Positions 18,165 to 27,019 are shown, numbered from the stretch's first letter. The stretch is DNA of 64,000 nucleotides from Mucilaginibacter ginsenosidivorans (GCF_007971025.1 NZ_CP042436.1:3596001-3660000), one strand, 5' to 3'. The notes: generated by a model from the sequence alone, not told the origin. Numbers and translations: made by a program.

Positions 18165-18986
18165 ATGAACCAATTAACATTACAACATAACGAAACTAAA
18201 ATACACTACACCCTGCGCTTTGCTTCGGCCATGTGTTTTATCGGTCATGGAACTTTTGGTATCATCGGTAAAAAAATATGGCTGAACTATTTTGCCGTAT
18301 TCGGGATCAATTCTGTCTTAGGGACACAGTTAATGCCATGGCTTGGCGCTATCGACATTCTCATGGGAATATCCATATTACTATATCCTACCAGAGCCGT
18401 TTTAGGATGGCTTATGATTTGGGGAGCAGTTACTGCATTTTGCAGGCCAATGTCGGGCGAACCGTTTGCCGAGTTTATCGAAAGGGCGGGGAATTTCGGC
18501 GCTCCGTTTACTCTGTTATTATTAAGCGGCTTTAACCTGAGAGATATCAAAAGCTGGTTTACCAGGGTTAGTCCGGATGTAAAAATAAGCCCCGATACCC
18601 GGAAACGCATGGTCATTTGTTTACGAATAATTGTTTGCCTGCTTTTTATTGGTCACGGGTGGCTCAATCTTATCGAAAAGAAAGGAATAGTTGAGCAATA
18701 TACATCACTTGGTTTTTCAAACCCCGTTAATGTCGCACACATTGTTGGCCTCTTCGAAATCTTGGCCGCCATTTCAGTGCTCATCAAACCGTTACGTCCT
18801 TTGCTATTAGCTTTCCTGGTATGGAAAATGGGCAGCGAATTGTTCTACCCTCATTGGGAACTATTTGAATTTATAGAGCGCGGGGGAAGCTACGGCGCCA
18901 TACTGGCTTTATGGCTTGCGCTGCCCGCATCAAATTTACTTGCCGGTAAAAGAGTAAAAGTACCAGCAAGTATAAAAATGATTTAA
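18165..18986 (+). CDS. DoxX-like inner-membrane protein with internal duplication
   Basis: 273 residues, almost wholly hydrophobic, with about eight transmembrane segments in two homologous halves. Residues about 17-125 (CFIGHGTFGIIGKK, later FIERAGNFGAP) repeat as about 148-258 (LFIGHGWLNLIEKK, later FIERGGSYGAI). The single unit resembles DoxX/DoxD four-helix proteins, which are linked to quinone or thiol redox chemistry in the membrane. The function here is unknown; a redox partner for the two upstream haloperoxidase-like lipoproteins is only an idea from position. It is 7 nt after copy 3 and 34 nt before the next barrel gene. Confidence 0.8.
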   Translation: MNQLTLQHNETKIHYTLRFASAMCFIGHGTFGIIGKKIWLNYFAVFGINSVLGTQLMPWLGAIDILMGISILLYPTRAVLGWLMIWGAVTAFCRPMSGEPFAEFIERAGNFGAPFTLLLLSGFNLRDIKSWFTRVSPDVKISPDTRKRMVICLRIIVCLLFIGHGWLNLIEKKGIVEQYTSLGFSNPVNVAHIVGLFEILAAISVLIKPLRPLLLAFLVWKMGSELFYPHWELFEFIERGGSYGAILALWLALPASNLLAGKRVKVPASIKMI

Positions 18987-19020
18987 CATCACACAACAAC
19001 AGACACCTAAAAATAATATC

Positions 19021-20112
19021 ATGAAATCAACCCTAAAATTCTTAACCACAATAGTATTTCTCGTATTGCTTAATCAAACCAACGTTTTCGCACAGGGATG
19101 TGTGGCCATTAGGAGCACAGGCGGACTTTGCACGATGGACGAACACCCCGACAGCGCCGTAAAGACAGGCGCCTGGTTGTTCAACAGCAACACTCGTTAT
19201 TACAAGTCGTTCCGGCACTTCGTGGGGAAGGCAGAACAAACCGAACGCGTTGCCGACAAGAACAACGTGATAAATAAAGTAGTGACCCAGGATTTTACTT
19301 TTACCCGTTTATTTAATGATCGCTGGGCATTAGCTGTAGATATCCCTTTTGCCGATAACAGCCGCTCACAATTGAATAATAAGCCTGGGACCCGTTTCAG
19401 TACGCATACCTTCGGTTTAGGTGATATACGGGTAACAGGTTATTATTGGCTGCTAAATCCTGCAAAGATCCACAATTTCAATATCCAGCTTGGTTTGGGC
19501 GCTAAGTTTGCAACAGGTGCATATAACTTGCAGGACTATTTTTTACAGAAAGATGGCACCACCAAATTACTGGGTCCGGTTGACCAGTCGATCCAATTGG
19601 GTGACGGTGGCACCGGTATAGCCCTCGAAATAAATACCTATTATAACATCACACACAAGTTCGGTTTCTACGGTAATTTTTTCTACCTGGCGAATCCAAG
19701 AGATGTCAATGGAACACCAAGGTCGCTTAGTACACCAAGCGCTAATACAATTGCTGCGACTGGTGATGTTGAAAGTGTTCCTGATCAATACCTGGTCCGC
19801 ATTGGCGCAAGCTGGTCAGTTAATCGTTTTGATTTCTCGGCTGGTGTGCGCGATGATTGTTTACCAGTTAAGGACCTTTTGGGTAATAGTGATGGTTTCA
19901 GGAGGCCCGGTTATATTTTGTCAGCTGAACCCGGCGTAACCTACCGGTTTAAGAATTTTGCCATATATGGCTTTTTCCCGATAGCCATTATGCGTGACCG
20001 TACCCAAAGCGTACCGGACATAAGAACTACGCAGCTAACTGGAACTTATACCCACGGCGATGCAGCATTTGCCGACTACGTGGTAAACATCGGCTTAACT
20101 TTTAAATTTTAA
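19021..20112 (+). CDS. Outer-membrane beta-barrel-like protein with N-terminal Cys motif
   Basis: 363 residues with a signal peptide ending near VFAQ. Immediately after the predicted cleavage comes GCVAIRSTGGLC, a pair of cysteines 10 residues apart that could form a disulfide or bind a metal. The remainder is strand-rich with aromatic ends and closes with a typical barrel terminus (YVVNIGLTFKF, final Phe). I do not recognise a named family; it looks like a transporter-type barrel. It is the last gene of the cluster: 34 nt after the DoxX-like gene and followed 34 nt later by a strong terminator. Confidence 0.72.
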   Translation: MKSTLKFLTTIVFLVLLNQTNVFAQGCVAIRSTGGLCTMDEHPDSAVKTGAWLFNSNTRYYKSFRHFVGKAEQTERVADKNNVINKVVTQDFTFTRLFNDRWALAVDIPFADNSRSQLNNKPGTRFSTHTFGLGDIRVTGYYWLLNPAKIHNFNIQLGLGAKFATGAYNLQDYFLQKDGTTKLLGPVDQSIQLGDGGTGIALEINTYYNITHKFGFYGNFFYLANPRDVNGTPRSLSTPSANTIAATGDVESVPDQYLVRIGASWSVNRFDFSAGVRDDCLPVKDLLGNSDGFRRPGYILSAEPGVTYRFKNFAIYGFFPIAIMRDRTQSVPDIRTTQLTGTYTHGDAAFADYVVNIGLTFKF

Positions 20113-20145
20113 CTGAACATACATACTTTGAGATTGATTTAGCTG

Positions 20146-20178
20146 AGGCCGGGCGTGAGATACCCGGCCTTTTTTTTG
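20146..20178 (+). terminator. Rho-independent terminator ending the haloperoxidase cluster
   Basis: AGGCCGGG at 20146-20153 pairs perfectly with CCCGGCCT at 20163-20170 over a 9-nt loop, followed by an unbroken run of T to 20177. It lies 33 nt past the last barrel stop and is the strongest terminator in the window. Confidence 0.9.
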
Positions 20179-20277
20179 CTGCCGACAAAATCTTTATAGC
20201 CCCCAAAATCATCTTCCATAAGAATATTTTTATGCAAAAATCCAGATTGTATTGCCATAACTTCATAGTTTTACGGT

Positions 20278-20742
20278 ATGAACACACCTGATGAAAATTT
20301 CGCGGCGCTTGGGCTAAACCTGCCGCCCGCACCCAAGCCGCTCGGCGTTTACAAACCTTTTTTAATTGACGGAAAACACGTATTTGTTTCAGGACACGGA
20401 ACGGTAAAGGACGACGGAACACTTATAATAGGGCGTATAGGCGATGGCCTTACTTCTGAGGAAGGCAAACTGGCAGCGCAACAGGTCGGGCTTGCTATAC
20501 TGGCAACACTTAAAGCTAATTTAGGCAGCCTGAACAAGATCAAACGCGTGATAAAAGTCTTGGGTATGGTTAATTGCACACCCGATTTCGAGAAACACCC
20601 TTTTATCATTAATGGCTGCAGCGAGTTGTTCGCTAAGGTTTGGGGCGAAGATAACGGGATAGGGGTAAGAAGCGCTGTTGGTATGGGTTCGCTGCCGGAT
20701 AATATACCGGTAGAGATAGAGGCGATGTTCGAGCTGGTTTAG
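20278..20742 (+). CDS. RidA (YjgF/YER057c/UK114) family protein
   Basis: 154 residues, somewhat longer than canonical RidA (about 130). The fold pattern is visible: DGKHVFVSGHG near residues 26-36, a central helix-rich part and a C-terminal strand NIPVEIEAMFELV. The arginine of canonical RidA is represented by GVRSAVG. Family members deaminate reactive enamines/imines produced by PLP enzymes. The next gene, 18 nt downstream, encodes a PLP-dependent enzyme, which fits that role, so the pair may act on a D-hydroxy-amino acid. Longer RidA relatives of this type are less well characterised. Confidence 0.88.
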   Translation: MNTPDENFAALGLNLPPAPKPLGVYKPFLIDGKHVFVSGHGTVKDDGTLIIGRIGDGLTSEEGKLAAQQVGLAILATLKANLGSLNKIKRVIKVLGMVNCTPDFEKHPFIINGCSELFAKVWGEDNGIGVRSAVGMGSLPDNIPVEIEAMFELV

Positions 20743-20760
20743 TTTTTTAGTCCGAAAACC

Positions 20761-21873
20761 ATGGATGACTCAAATTGGTATATAATTGATGATGTCGACA
20801 AGCTGGATACGCCTGCATTGGTAATCTACCCTGAAAGAGTAAAGCAAAACATATCCATACTGAAAAGTATGATCGATGATGTTTCGCGCCTGCGGCCGCA
20901 TGTTAAGACCAATAAATGCCGCGAGGTGTGTACTTTGATGATCGATGCAGGTATCACCAAATTCAAATGCGCCACCATTGCTGAGGCCGAAATGCTTGGC
21001 CTATGCAAAGCGCCGGATGCTTTACTGGCTTACCAACCCATCGGGCCGAAGCTTGAGCGCTTTGTTAAGCTTATCAAAACTTATCCCGATACTCAATACT
21101 CCTGCTTAATTGATAACATCGCGGCAGCAAAACATATTTCGAAAGCTGCACTCGAAAATGGCATTATAATTCCAATTTATATCGATTTGAATGTCGGACA
21201 AAATAGAACAGGGATAGTTCCCAGTAAAGCGTTATCACTTTATACCGAATCCCAGCGATTAAAAGGAATAACGATTGTTGGTTTGCACGCGTATGATGGG
21301 CATATCCATGACGCTGAAATGGAATCCCGCATCAAAAGATGTAATGAGGCATTTGAAAAAGCCCGGCAGTTACAACAGGACATCAAATCAGCCGGCTATG
21401 CCGAGCCGGTTATTGTAGCGGGTGGGTCGCCGACTTTTCCTATACATGCAAAAAGGGAAGATATTGAATGCAGCCCGGGAACATTCATTTATTGGGACAG
21501 GGGATATTTGCTGATCTGCCCTGAGCAGCCGTTTTTGCCGGCAGCTGTTATTATATCAAGGGCGATCTCGTTACCCGATGCTTCAAAGATTTGTCTTGAT
21601 GTGGGACATAAATCTGTTTCTGCTGAAAATGAATTGGCAAAACGTATATGGTTTTTAAACGCACCAGAGCTTATACCAGTGGCACATAGCGAAGAGCATT
21701 TGGTGGTGGAAGCAGTTGAGGGCCATACCTACAAACCAGGCGATGTGTTGTATGGGCTGCCATATCATGTATGCCCTACAGTAGCATTATATGAACGGGC
21801 AATAACAATTAAAGACAATTACATTGTCGGGGAGTGGATGAATGTGGCGAGGGACAGGAAAATCAATATTTAA
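20761..21873 (+). CDS. D-threonine aldolase-type PLP enzyme (alanine racemase N-terminal fold)
   Basis: 370 residues. LDTPALVIYPERVKQN at the start and RPHVKTNK, whose Lys (about residue 46) would form the Schiff base with PLP, are hallmarks of the D-threonine aldolase / D-serine dehydratase family. VAGGSPTFP and DVGHKSVSAE further on are also family-like, the latter contributing His to a metal site, together with YGLPYHVCPTVALYE near the end. It should cleave or dehydrate a D-beta-hydroxy amino acid in the cytoplasm. It lies between RidA (18 nt) and an M19 dipeptidase, and the set looks like a small D-amino-acid or peptide salvage operon; substrate not determinable. Confidence 0.88.
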   Translation: MDDSNWYIIDDVDKLDTPALVIYPERVKQNISILKSMIDDVSRLRPHVKTNKCREVCTLMIDAGITKFKCATIAEAEMLGLCKAPDALLAYQPIGPKLERFVKLIKTYPDTQYSCLIDNIAAAKHISKAALENGIIIPIYIDLNVGQNRTGIVPSKALSLYTESQRLKGITIVGLHAYDGHIHDAEMESRIKRCNEAFEKARQLQQDIKSAGYAEPVIVAGGSPTFPIHAKREDIECSPGTFIYWDRGYLLICPEQPFLPAAVIISRAISLPDASKICLDVGHKSVSAENELAKRIWFLNAPELIPVAHSEEHLVVEAVEGHTYKPGDVLYGLPYHVCPTVALYERAITIKDNYIVGEWMNVARDRKINI

Positions 21874-21877
21874 CTTC

Positions 21878-21905
21878 GTAGAGACGCAAAATTTTGCGTC
21901 TCTAC
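21878..21905. repeat. Perfect 28-nt palindrome (candidate dispersed repeat)
   Basis: GTAGAGACGCAAAA at 21878-21891 is followed directly by its exact reverse complement up to 21905. It begins 5 nt after a stop and 18 nt before the next start. There is no T-run, so it is not an ordinary terminator. Palindromes of this type (GTAGAGACGC core) are known as dispersed repeats in several bacterial phyla; it occurs once in this window. Confidence 0.7.
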
Positions 21906-21923
21906 ATAAAAGAAATTATCCCA

Positions 21924-22994
21924 ATGTTTACTATAGACGCCCACCTCGATCTGAGTATGAACGCGCTGGAATGGAACCGCGACCTACGCAGGCCGGCCTG
22001 TGAAATTAATGCACGCGAAAACGGATTAACCGATAAGCCCGACCGCGGCAACGCTACAGTTTCGCTGCATGAATTGCGCAAGGGAAACATCGGGCTGGTG
22101 GTGGCCACCCAAATAGGCCGCTATGTAGCGCCGGACAACCCGCTTCCTGGATGGCATTCGCCCGAACAAGCCTGGGCGCAAACACAGGGACAGGCAGCCT
22201 GGTACAAAGCCATGGAAGACGACGGTGAAATGGTGCAGATCAAAGACCTTCGTTCACTTGAAGCACACGTTGAACTTTGGCGTAATAATAAACTGGAAAA
22301 GAAGCCGATAGGATATGTACTAAGTTTAGAAGGAGCAGATTCGATCGTTACAGTCGGCCATTTGGAAAGGGCATACAATTATGGTTTAAGGGCTATCGGC
22401 CCTGCGCACTACGGGCCGGGGCGGTATGCCAATGGTACAGATGCAACCGGAAAAATGGGGCCAAAGGGATTGGAGCTATTGAAAGAGATAGAACGCCTTA
22501 ACATCATATTGGATGCCACTCACTTATGCGACGATGCCTTTTGGCAGACCATGGATAAATTTAACGGTCATGTTTGGGCCAGCCATAACAACTGCCGCGC
22601 TTTGGTGAATCACAACCGTCAGTTCAGCGATGAGATGATCAAAGAACTCGTGAGCCGTGATGCGGTGATCGGCGCGGCGCTTGATGCCTGGATGATGGTG
22701 CCCAACTGGGTGAGGTTTAAATCGACCCCAAAAGAGATGAATTGTGACCTGGAAGTCATGATTGACCATATAGATCATATTTGCCAGGTGGCCGGAAATA
22801 CTTTGCACGTAGGTATTGGGTCTGACCTCGACGGGGCGTTTGGGCGGGAACAGTGCCCGTGTGATCTCGAAACCATTGCTGATCTTCAAAAAGTGCCTGC
22901 ATTATTGGTAAACCGGGGATACACTGAGCAGGATATAGAAAACATGATGCATGGTAATTGGTTGAGATTTTTAAGAAGGGTGTGGACAAAATAA
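21924..22994 (+). CDS. Dipeptidase, peptidase family M19 (renal-dipeptidase type)
   Basis: 356 residues from the ATG at 21924 (upstream in-frame TTG at 21894 lies inside a palindrome and is rejected). The metal-binding start TIDAHLDLS matches the H-x-D motif of M19. LEGADSI supplies the bridging Glu (about residue 138), DATHLCD and WASHNNCRAL follow with the later His residues, and HVGIGSDLDGAFG is the final conserved block. The enzyme is a cytoplasmic zinc dipeptidase that accepts D-amino acids at the C-terminal position in known members, which suits the D-specific PLP enzyme upstream. The stop TAA overlaps the ATG of the next gene by one base. Confidence 0.92.
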   Translation: MFTIDAHLDLSMNALEWNRDLRRPACEINARENGLTDKPDRGNATVSLHELRKGNIGLVVATQIGRYVAPDNPLPGWHSPEQAWAQTQGQAAWYKAMEDDGEMVQIKDLRSLEAHVELWRNNKLEKKPIGYVLSLEGADSIVTVGHLERAYNYGLRAIGPAHYGPGRYANGTDATGKMGPKGLELLKEIERLNIILDATHLCDDAFWQTMDKFNGHVWASHNNCRALVNHNRQFSDEMIKELVSRDAVIGAALDAWMMVPNWVRFKSTPKEMNCDLEVMIDHIDHICQVAGNTLHVGIGSDLDGAFGREQCPCDLETIADLQKVPALLVNRGYTEQDIENMMHGNWLRFLRRVWTK

Positions 22995-25594
22995 TGGATG
23001 CAGAAAAAGCGAGATTAAAGGAGGGCAACGGCTGGAAAAAGTGGGGGCCTTATGTTAGCGATCGTCAATGGGGGACCGTGCGGGAAGATTATAGCGCAAA
23101 CGGCGATGCGTGGAACTATATCACCCACGACATGGCTCGCAGTAAGGCCTACCGCTGGAGCGAAGAAGGTATAGCCGGTATTTGCGATGATGAACAATTG
23201 CTTTGCTTTGCCATTGCTTTGTGGAACAAAAAAGACCCTATTATTAAGGAGCGTTATTTTGGCCTGTCGAACCCGGAAGGGAACCACGGCGAGGATGTAA
23301 AGGAGCTCTACTATTATCTTGATAGCACTCCGACACATTCATACATGAAAATGCTTTATAAGTATCCCCAGTCTGAATATCCTTATGCCTGGCTGCTGGA
23401 TGAGAACAAGCGCCGGTCGAGAAGTGAAAGGGAATTTGAACTGATTGATACCGGGATATTTAATGAGGACAAATATTTTGATGTATTCACCGAGTACGCC
23501 AAGAACACTGCCGATGATATCCTGATCAAGATCACTATTTATAATCGTGGCGCTGAAGCTGGACCGCTGATTGTGCTGCCTACGGTTTGGTTCCGCAACC
23601 GGTGGGCCTGGGGAAATAATGATTACAAACCTGCTCTTGAGGACGACTCGCATGGGATCATTGATATCTTCCATAAAGAGTTAGGACAATTCTGGTTAAA
23701 AGCCGAAGGGGAACCTGAACTGCTGTTTTGTGATAACGAAACAAATACTAAGCGTTTTTACAATTATGACGATGGTAAGCAATATTACAAGGATGGCATA
23801 AACGATTTTATTGTAAACGGCGCAGAAACCATCAACCCAAAGAAAACCGGCACCAAGGCCGCCGCAAAATATGATCTCTTAATACCGGCAAAGCAAAGTG
23901 TGACGTTACGGCTTCGGCTTACCAAAGAGGCCAAAAGATCATTCGATGACTTTGACGAGATATTTAGGACCCGGCAGGCTGAGGCTGACGACTTTTATAA
24001 CAATTTACAGCAGCACGCAAGCGATACTACAGATCATGGTATGATACAGCGCCAGGCCTTTGCCGGCATGTTGTGGAGCAAACAATTTTATCACTATAAT
24101 ATTCATAAATGGCTGCATGGCGACCCTGCCGGCCCAAAGCCACCGGTCGAAAGATTGAACGGGCGCAATAGCAAATGGGAACACCTGAATACGCGCGATA
24201 TCGTTTCGATGCCGGACAAATGGGAATATCCCTGGTTTGCGGCCTGGGATCTTTCGTTTCATTGCCTGGCCCTGGGTAGCGTGGACATGAGTTTTGCAAA
24301 GAGACAATTGTTGTTACTGACCCGCGATTGGTATATGCACCCCAACGGTCAACTGCCTGCTTATGAATGGGACTTTGGCGACGTAAACCCGCCTGTGCTT
24401 GCAATGGCTACATGGTCGCTTTACAACAGGGACAAAAGTGATAATGAAGGCAAAGGTGACACCATGTTCCTCGAAAGGATATTCCATAAGCTGATGCTTT
24501 ATTTTACATGGTGGGTTAACCGCAAAGATGCACAGGGGAACAATATTTTTGAAGGCGGCTTCCTGGGGCTGGATAATATCGGGGTGTTTGACCGGAATGC
24601 GCAATTGCCGTATGGGCAACATTTGGAGCAGGCAGACGGCACCAGTTGGATGGCCGTGTATTCGCTTAATATGGTGCGGATAGCCGCGGAACTGACAACG
24701 CACGATATTGCGTATGCTGATATTGCTTCCAAGTTTTTCGAGCACTTCATCTATATTGCCGGTGCGATGGATAACCTGGGAAATAACCAGGAGGGTCTTT
24801 GGGATAATGAGGATGGCTTTTTTTACGACCAGTTACGTTCGCCGGACGGAGCAATTCAGAAAATGCGGGTTAGAAGTATTGTCGGTCTGATTCCACTATT
24901 TGCCACCGAGGTGCTTGACGACGAGTATATTATGAACAGCCCTGTCTTCAAGGACCGTATGAAATGGTTCGAGAACAACAGGCCTGACCTCGCCGGGCTG
25001 GTGTCGCGCTGGAACGAAAAAAATAGTGAAGGTAAACACCTGTTGAGTTTGCTGCGCGGGCACCGGATGAAATCGCTGCTGAAATATATGCTTGATGAAA
25101 ATGAATTTCTTAGTCCGCACGGGATAAGGGCGCTGTCAAAATATCATCTTGGCAACCCATACACGGTGGCGGTAGATGGCAGGCAATTCAGCGTTAAATA
25201 TACACCTGCCGAAAGTGACAGCGGTTTGTTTGGCGGCAACAGCAATTGGCGCGGACCGGTGTGGGTGCCGATCAACTACCTGATCATAGACAGTCTGCAT
25301 CGCTTCCATCAATACTACGGCGATGCCTATAAAGTGGAATGCCCTACAAATTCGGGCAATTTTATGAACCTTAAAGAGATAGCCGATTATCTTTATTATC
25401 GCCTTTTGAAAATATTCCTGCGGGAAGAGAATGGTCGCCGGGCGGTTTATGGCGATTACGAAAAGCTGCAAAATGACCCGAATTTCAAAGATTATATTCT
25501 TTTCCACGAATATTTTGACGGAGATACCGGGCGGGGTTTGGGAGCGTCACATCAAACCGGCTGGACCGGCTTGGTTGCAAACTGTTTACTTTAA
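22994..25594 (+). CDS. GH63-like glucosidase (MGH1/mannosyl-oligosaccharide glucosidase type)
   Basis: 866 residues from the ATG at 22994, which overlaps the previous stop; the frame is open a further 12 codons upstream inside the dipeptidase gene. No signal peptide, so cytoplasmic. The N-terminal two thirds begin with WGPYVSDRQWGTVREDYS; the catalytic (alpha/alpha)6 barrel contains WFAAWDLSFHC, whose Asp is the likely general acid, and NSNWRGPVWVP, the conserved RGPVW block of the GH63 group. It should remove glucose from alpha-glucosides such as short oligosaccharides or glucosylglycerate-like compounds. Its place behind peptide-metabolism genes is unexplained. Confidence 0.85.
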   Translation: MDAEKARLKEGNGWKKWGPYVSDRQWGTVREDYSANGDAWNYITHDMARSKAYRWSEEGIAGICDDEQLLCFAIALWNKKDPIIKERYFGLSNPEGNHGEDVKELYYYLDSTPTHSYMKMLYKYPQSEYPYAWLLDENKRRSRSEREFELIDTGIFNEDKYFDVFTEYAKNTADDILIKITIYNRGAEAGPLIVLPTVWFRNRWAWGNNDYKPALEDDSHGIIDIFHKELGQFWLKAEGEPELLFCDNETNTKRFYNYDDGKQYYKDGINDFIVNGAETINPKKTGTKAAAKYDLLIPAKQSVTLRLRLTKEAKRSFDDFDEIFRTRQAEADDFYNNLQQHASDTTDHGMIQRQAFAGMLWSKQFYHYNIHKWLHGDPAGPKPPVERLNGRNSKWEHLNTRDIVSMPDKWEYPWFAAWDLSFHCLALGSVDMSFAKRQLLLLTRDWYMHPNGQLPAYEWDFGDVNPPVLAMATWSLYNRDKSDNEGKGDTMFLERIFHKLMLYFTWWVNRKDAQGNNIFEGGFLGLDNIGVFDRNAQLPYGQHLEQADGTSWMAVYSLNMVRIAAELTTHDIAYADIASKFFEHFIYIAGAMDNLGNNQEGLWDNEDGFFYDQLRSPDGAIQKMRVRSIVGLIPLFATEVLDDEYIMNSPVFKDRMKWFENNRPDLAGLVSRWNEKNSEGKHLLSLLRGHRMKSLLKYMLDENEFLSPHGIRALSKYHLGNPYTVAVDGRQFSVKYTPAESDSGLFGGNSNWRGPVWVPINYLIIDSLHRFHQYYGDAYKVECPTNSGNFMNLKEIADYLYYRLLKIFLREENGRRAVYGDYEKLQNDPNFKDYILFHEYFDGDTGRGLGASHQTGWTGLVANCLL

Positions 25595-25628
25595 ATTCAC
25601 TTTTCGTTAAATCATATTAAACAGTTAG

Positions 25629-25636
25629 TATCTTTG
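25629..25636 (+). promoter_or_regulatory. Candidate Bacteroidota -7 element upstream of the FabH-like gene
   Basis: TATCTTTG matches the Bacteroidota -7 pattern TAnnTTTG exactly, 27 nt before the ATG at 25664. The -33 region shows only a weak TTTTCG around 25601-25606. Confidence 0.45.
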
Positions 25637-25663
25637 ATTTAACCAGAAACACCAAATTAAAAC

Positions 25664-26632
25664 ATGGAATCCAAAATAACTGCTATTGCTGTTTATACCC
25701 CTTCAAACAGGATAACCAATGAATATTTTGAACAGTTTATCGAAACCAATAATGAATGGATAATCTCGCGGACGGGGATAAAAGAACGCAGGTTTGCCGA
25801 CAAGAATGAATTTACAAGCGATTTGTGCGTAAAAGCGGCACAAAATCTGTTAGCAGAAAACCCGGGAACATCATTTAACGACGTTGATTTTATTTTGGTG
25901 GCCACCACCAGCGCCGACCAGGTGATGCCAAGCATGGCCAGCCAGATACAGAATCGTCTAAATATTCAGAATTGCGGCTGCCTCGATATTATGGCAGCTT
26001 GTGCCGGATTTGTATACGGGCTAATATTAGCTAAAGGGATGATAGCATCCGGCACGCACAAAAAGGTGTTGGTGTTTGGCGCTGAAGCTTTATCGAAGTT
26101 CACTGATTTCCATGACCGCACCTCATGTATACTTTTTGGCGATGGGGCAGGAGTCGCGTTAGTTGAACCTTCAGAAAGGTCAAAAATATTCAATGCCGTT
26201 ACCGGGTCGGACGGAAGCCATGGGAAGGACCTTTATTTATCGCAGCATGCTTCAGTGATCAATGGCGAAGCGATAGAATCCAATGGTAAGATCCATCAGA
26301 ACGGGAAAGTTGTATTCAAGTGGGCCATTCAAACAGTAAGTGTGAAAGTGAAAGAGTTGCTTGCGAAAAATTCGCTTACGCTGGATGACCTTGACTGGAT
26401 AATTTTACACAGCGCCAATATGCGTATCATCGAGGGCGTCGCTGCTGAAATCGGTGCGCCGATGGATAAAATGCTGAGCAGTATCGAATATTTTGGCAAT
26501 ACATCATCAGCATCTATACCGCTTGCCTGGAACATTGCTAAAAATGCGGGCAAAATAAAGCCCGGGAATAAAATATTAATGTTGGGTTTTGGCGGGGGAT
26601 TAACCTTTGCAGGTGTCATTATCGAAGCTTAG
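25664..26632 (+). CDS. fabH: Beta-ketoacyl-ACP synthase III (FabH-type)
   Basis: 322 residues, full length for KAS III. The catalytic triad is visible as Cys113 in MAACAGF, His249 in LHSANMRI and Asn279 in FGNTSSAS. NEWIISRTGI near the N-terminus is the typical KAS III signature. It condenses an acyl-CoA primer with malonyl-ACP to begin fatty-acid synthesis. The HSAN (instead of the usual HQAN) hints at a paralog rather than the main housekeeping enzyme, which in Bacteroidota normally sits beside plsX/rpmF, absent here. It is monocistronic, convergent with a small acidic gene. Confidence 0.88.
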   Translation: MESKITAIAVYTPSNRITNEYFEQFIETNNEWIISRTGIKERRFADKNEFTSDLCVKAAQNLLAENPGTSFNDVDFILVATTSADQVMPSMASQIQNRLNIQNCGCLDIMAACAGFVYGLILAKGMIASGTHKKVLVFGAEALSKFTDFHDRTSCILFGDGAGVALVEPSERSKIFNAVTGSDGSHGKDLYLSQHASVINGEAIESNGKIHQNGKVVFKWAIQTVSVKVKELLAKNSLTLDDLDWIILHSANMRIIEGVAAEIGAPMDKMLSSIEYFGNTSSASIPLAWNIAKNAGKIKPGNKILMLGFGGGLTFAGVIIEA

Positions 26633-26641
26633 CAAAATTCA

Positions 26642-26923
26642 TCAACTTTGAATGTAAGCCTGCACAAATTCGTCGTCGCCGATAGCCTTAATGATATCGT
26701 TAGCTGCCAGGTATTCCGTGCTATTATGATCTTCCAATGATTCAGCATAACCATCTACCAGGTGCGCATAATCTATCGCTTCCTGTTCATCTTCAAATAT
26801 TAGGATCGCGTTATTATTGATTTCCTGCGCGACACCTGCCGCAGGTTTTGGTATATCAAACTGGACTAATTTTGTAAAATCAAGTTCCGACAAACTGCCG
26901 GGTGAAACCTCTATTCGTAACAT
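26642..26923 (-). CDS. Small acidic hypothetical protein
   Basis: 93 residues, rich in Asp and Glu, with no signal peptide or transmembrane segment. I recognise no family. Features: a mostly helical C-terminal half (EQEAIDYAHLVDGYAESLED) and a closing DDEFVQAYIQS. It is convergent with the FabH-like gene (9 nt between stops) and divergent from the ethanolamine permease gene. A coding role is supported by the clean length between two well-defined neighbours and by an ATG start; the function is unknown. Confidence 0.6.
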   Translation of the reverse strand: MLRIEVSPGSLSELDFTKLVQFDIPKPAAGVAQEINNNAILIFEDEQEAIDYAHLVDGYAESLEDHNSTEYLAANDIIKAIGDDEFVQAYIQS

Positions 26924-27019
26924 ATTAAATATGGTTGTTCAGTAAGGTAACAGCTTTAGCACAAGTATGTTTCAATTCAGTGCCGGCTTAACTGTTAACA
27001 ATATGATAACAAGGGCAAT

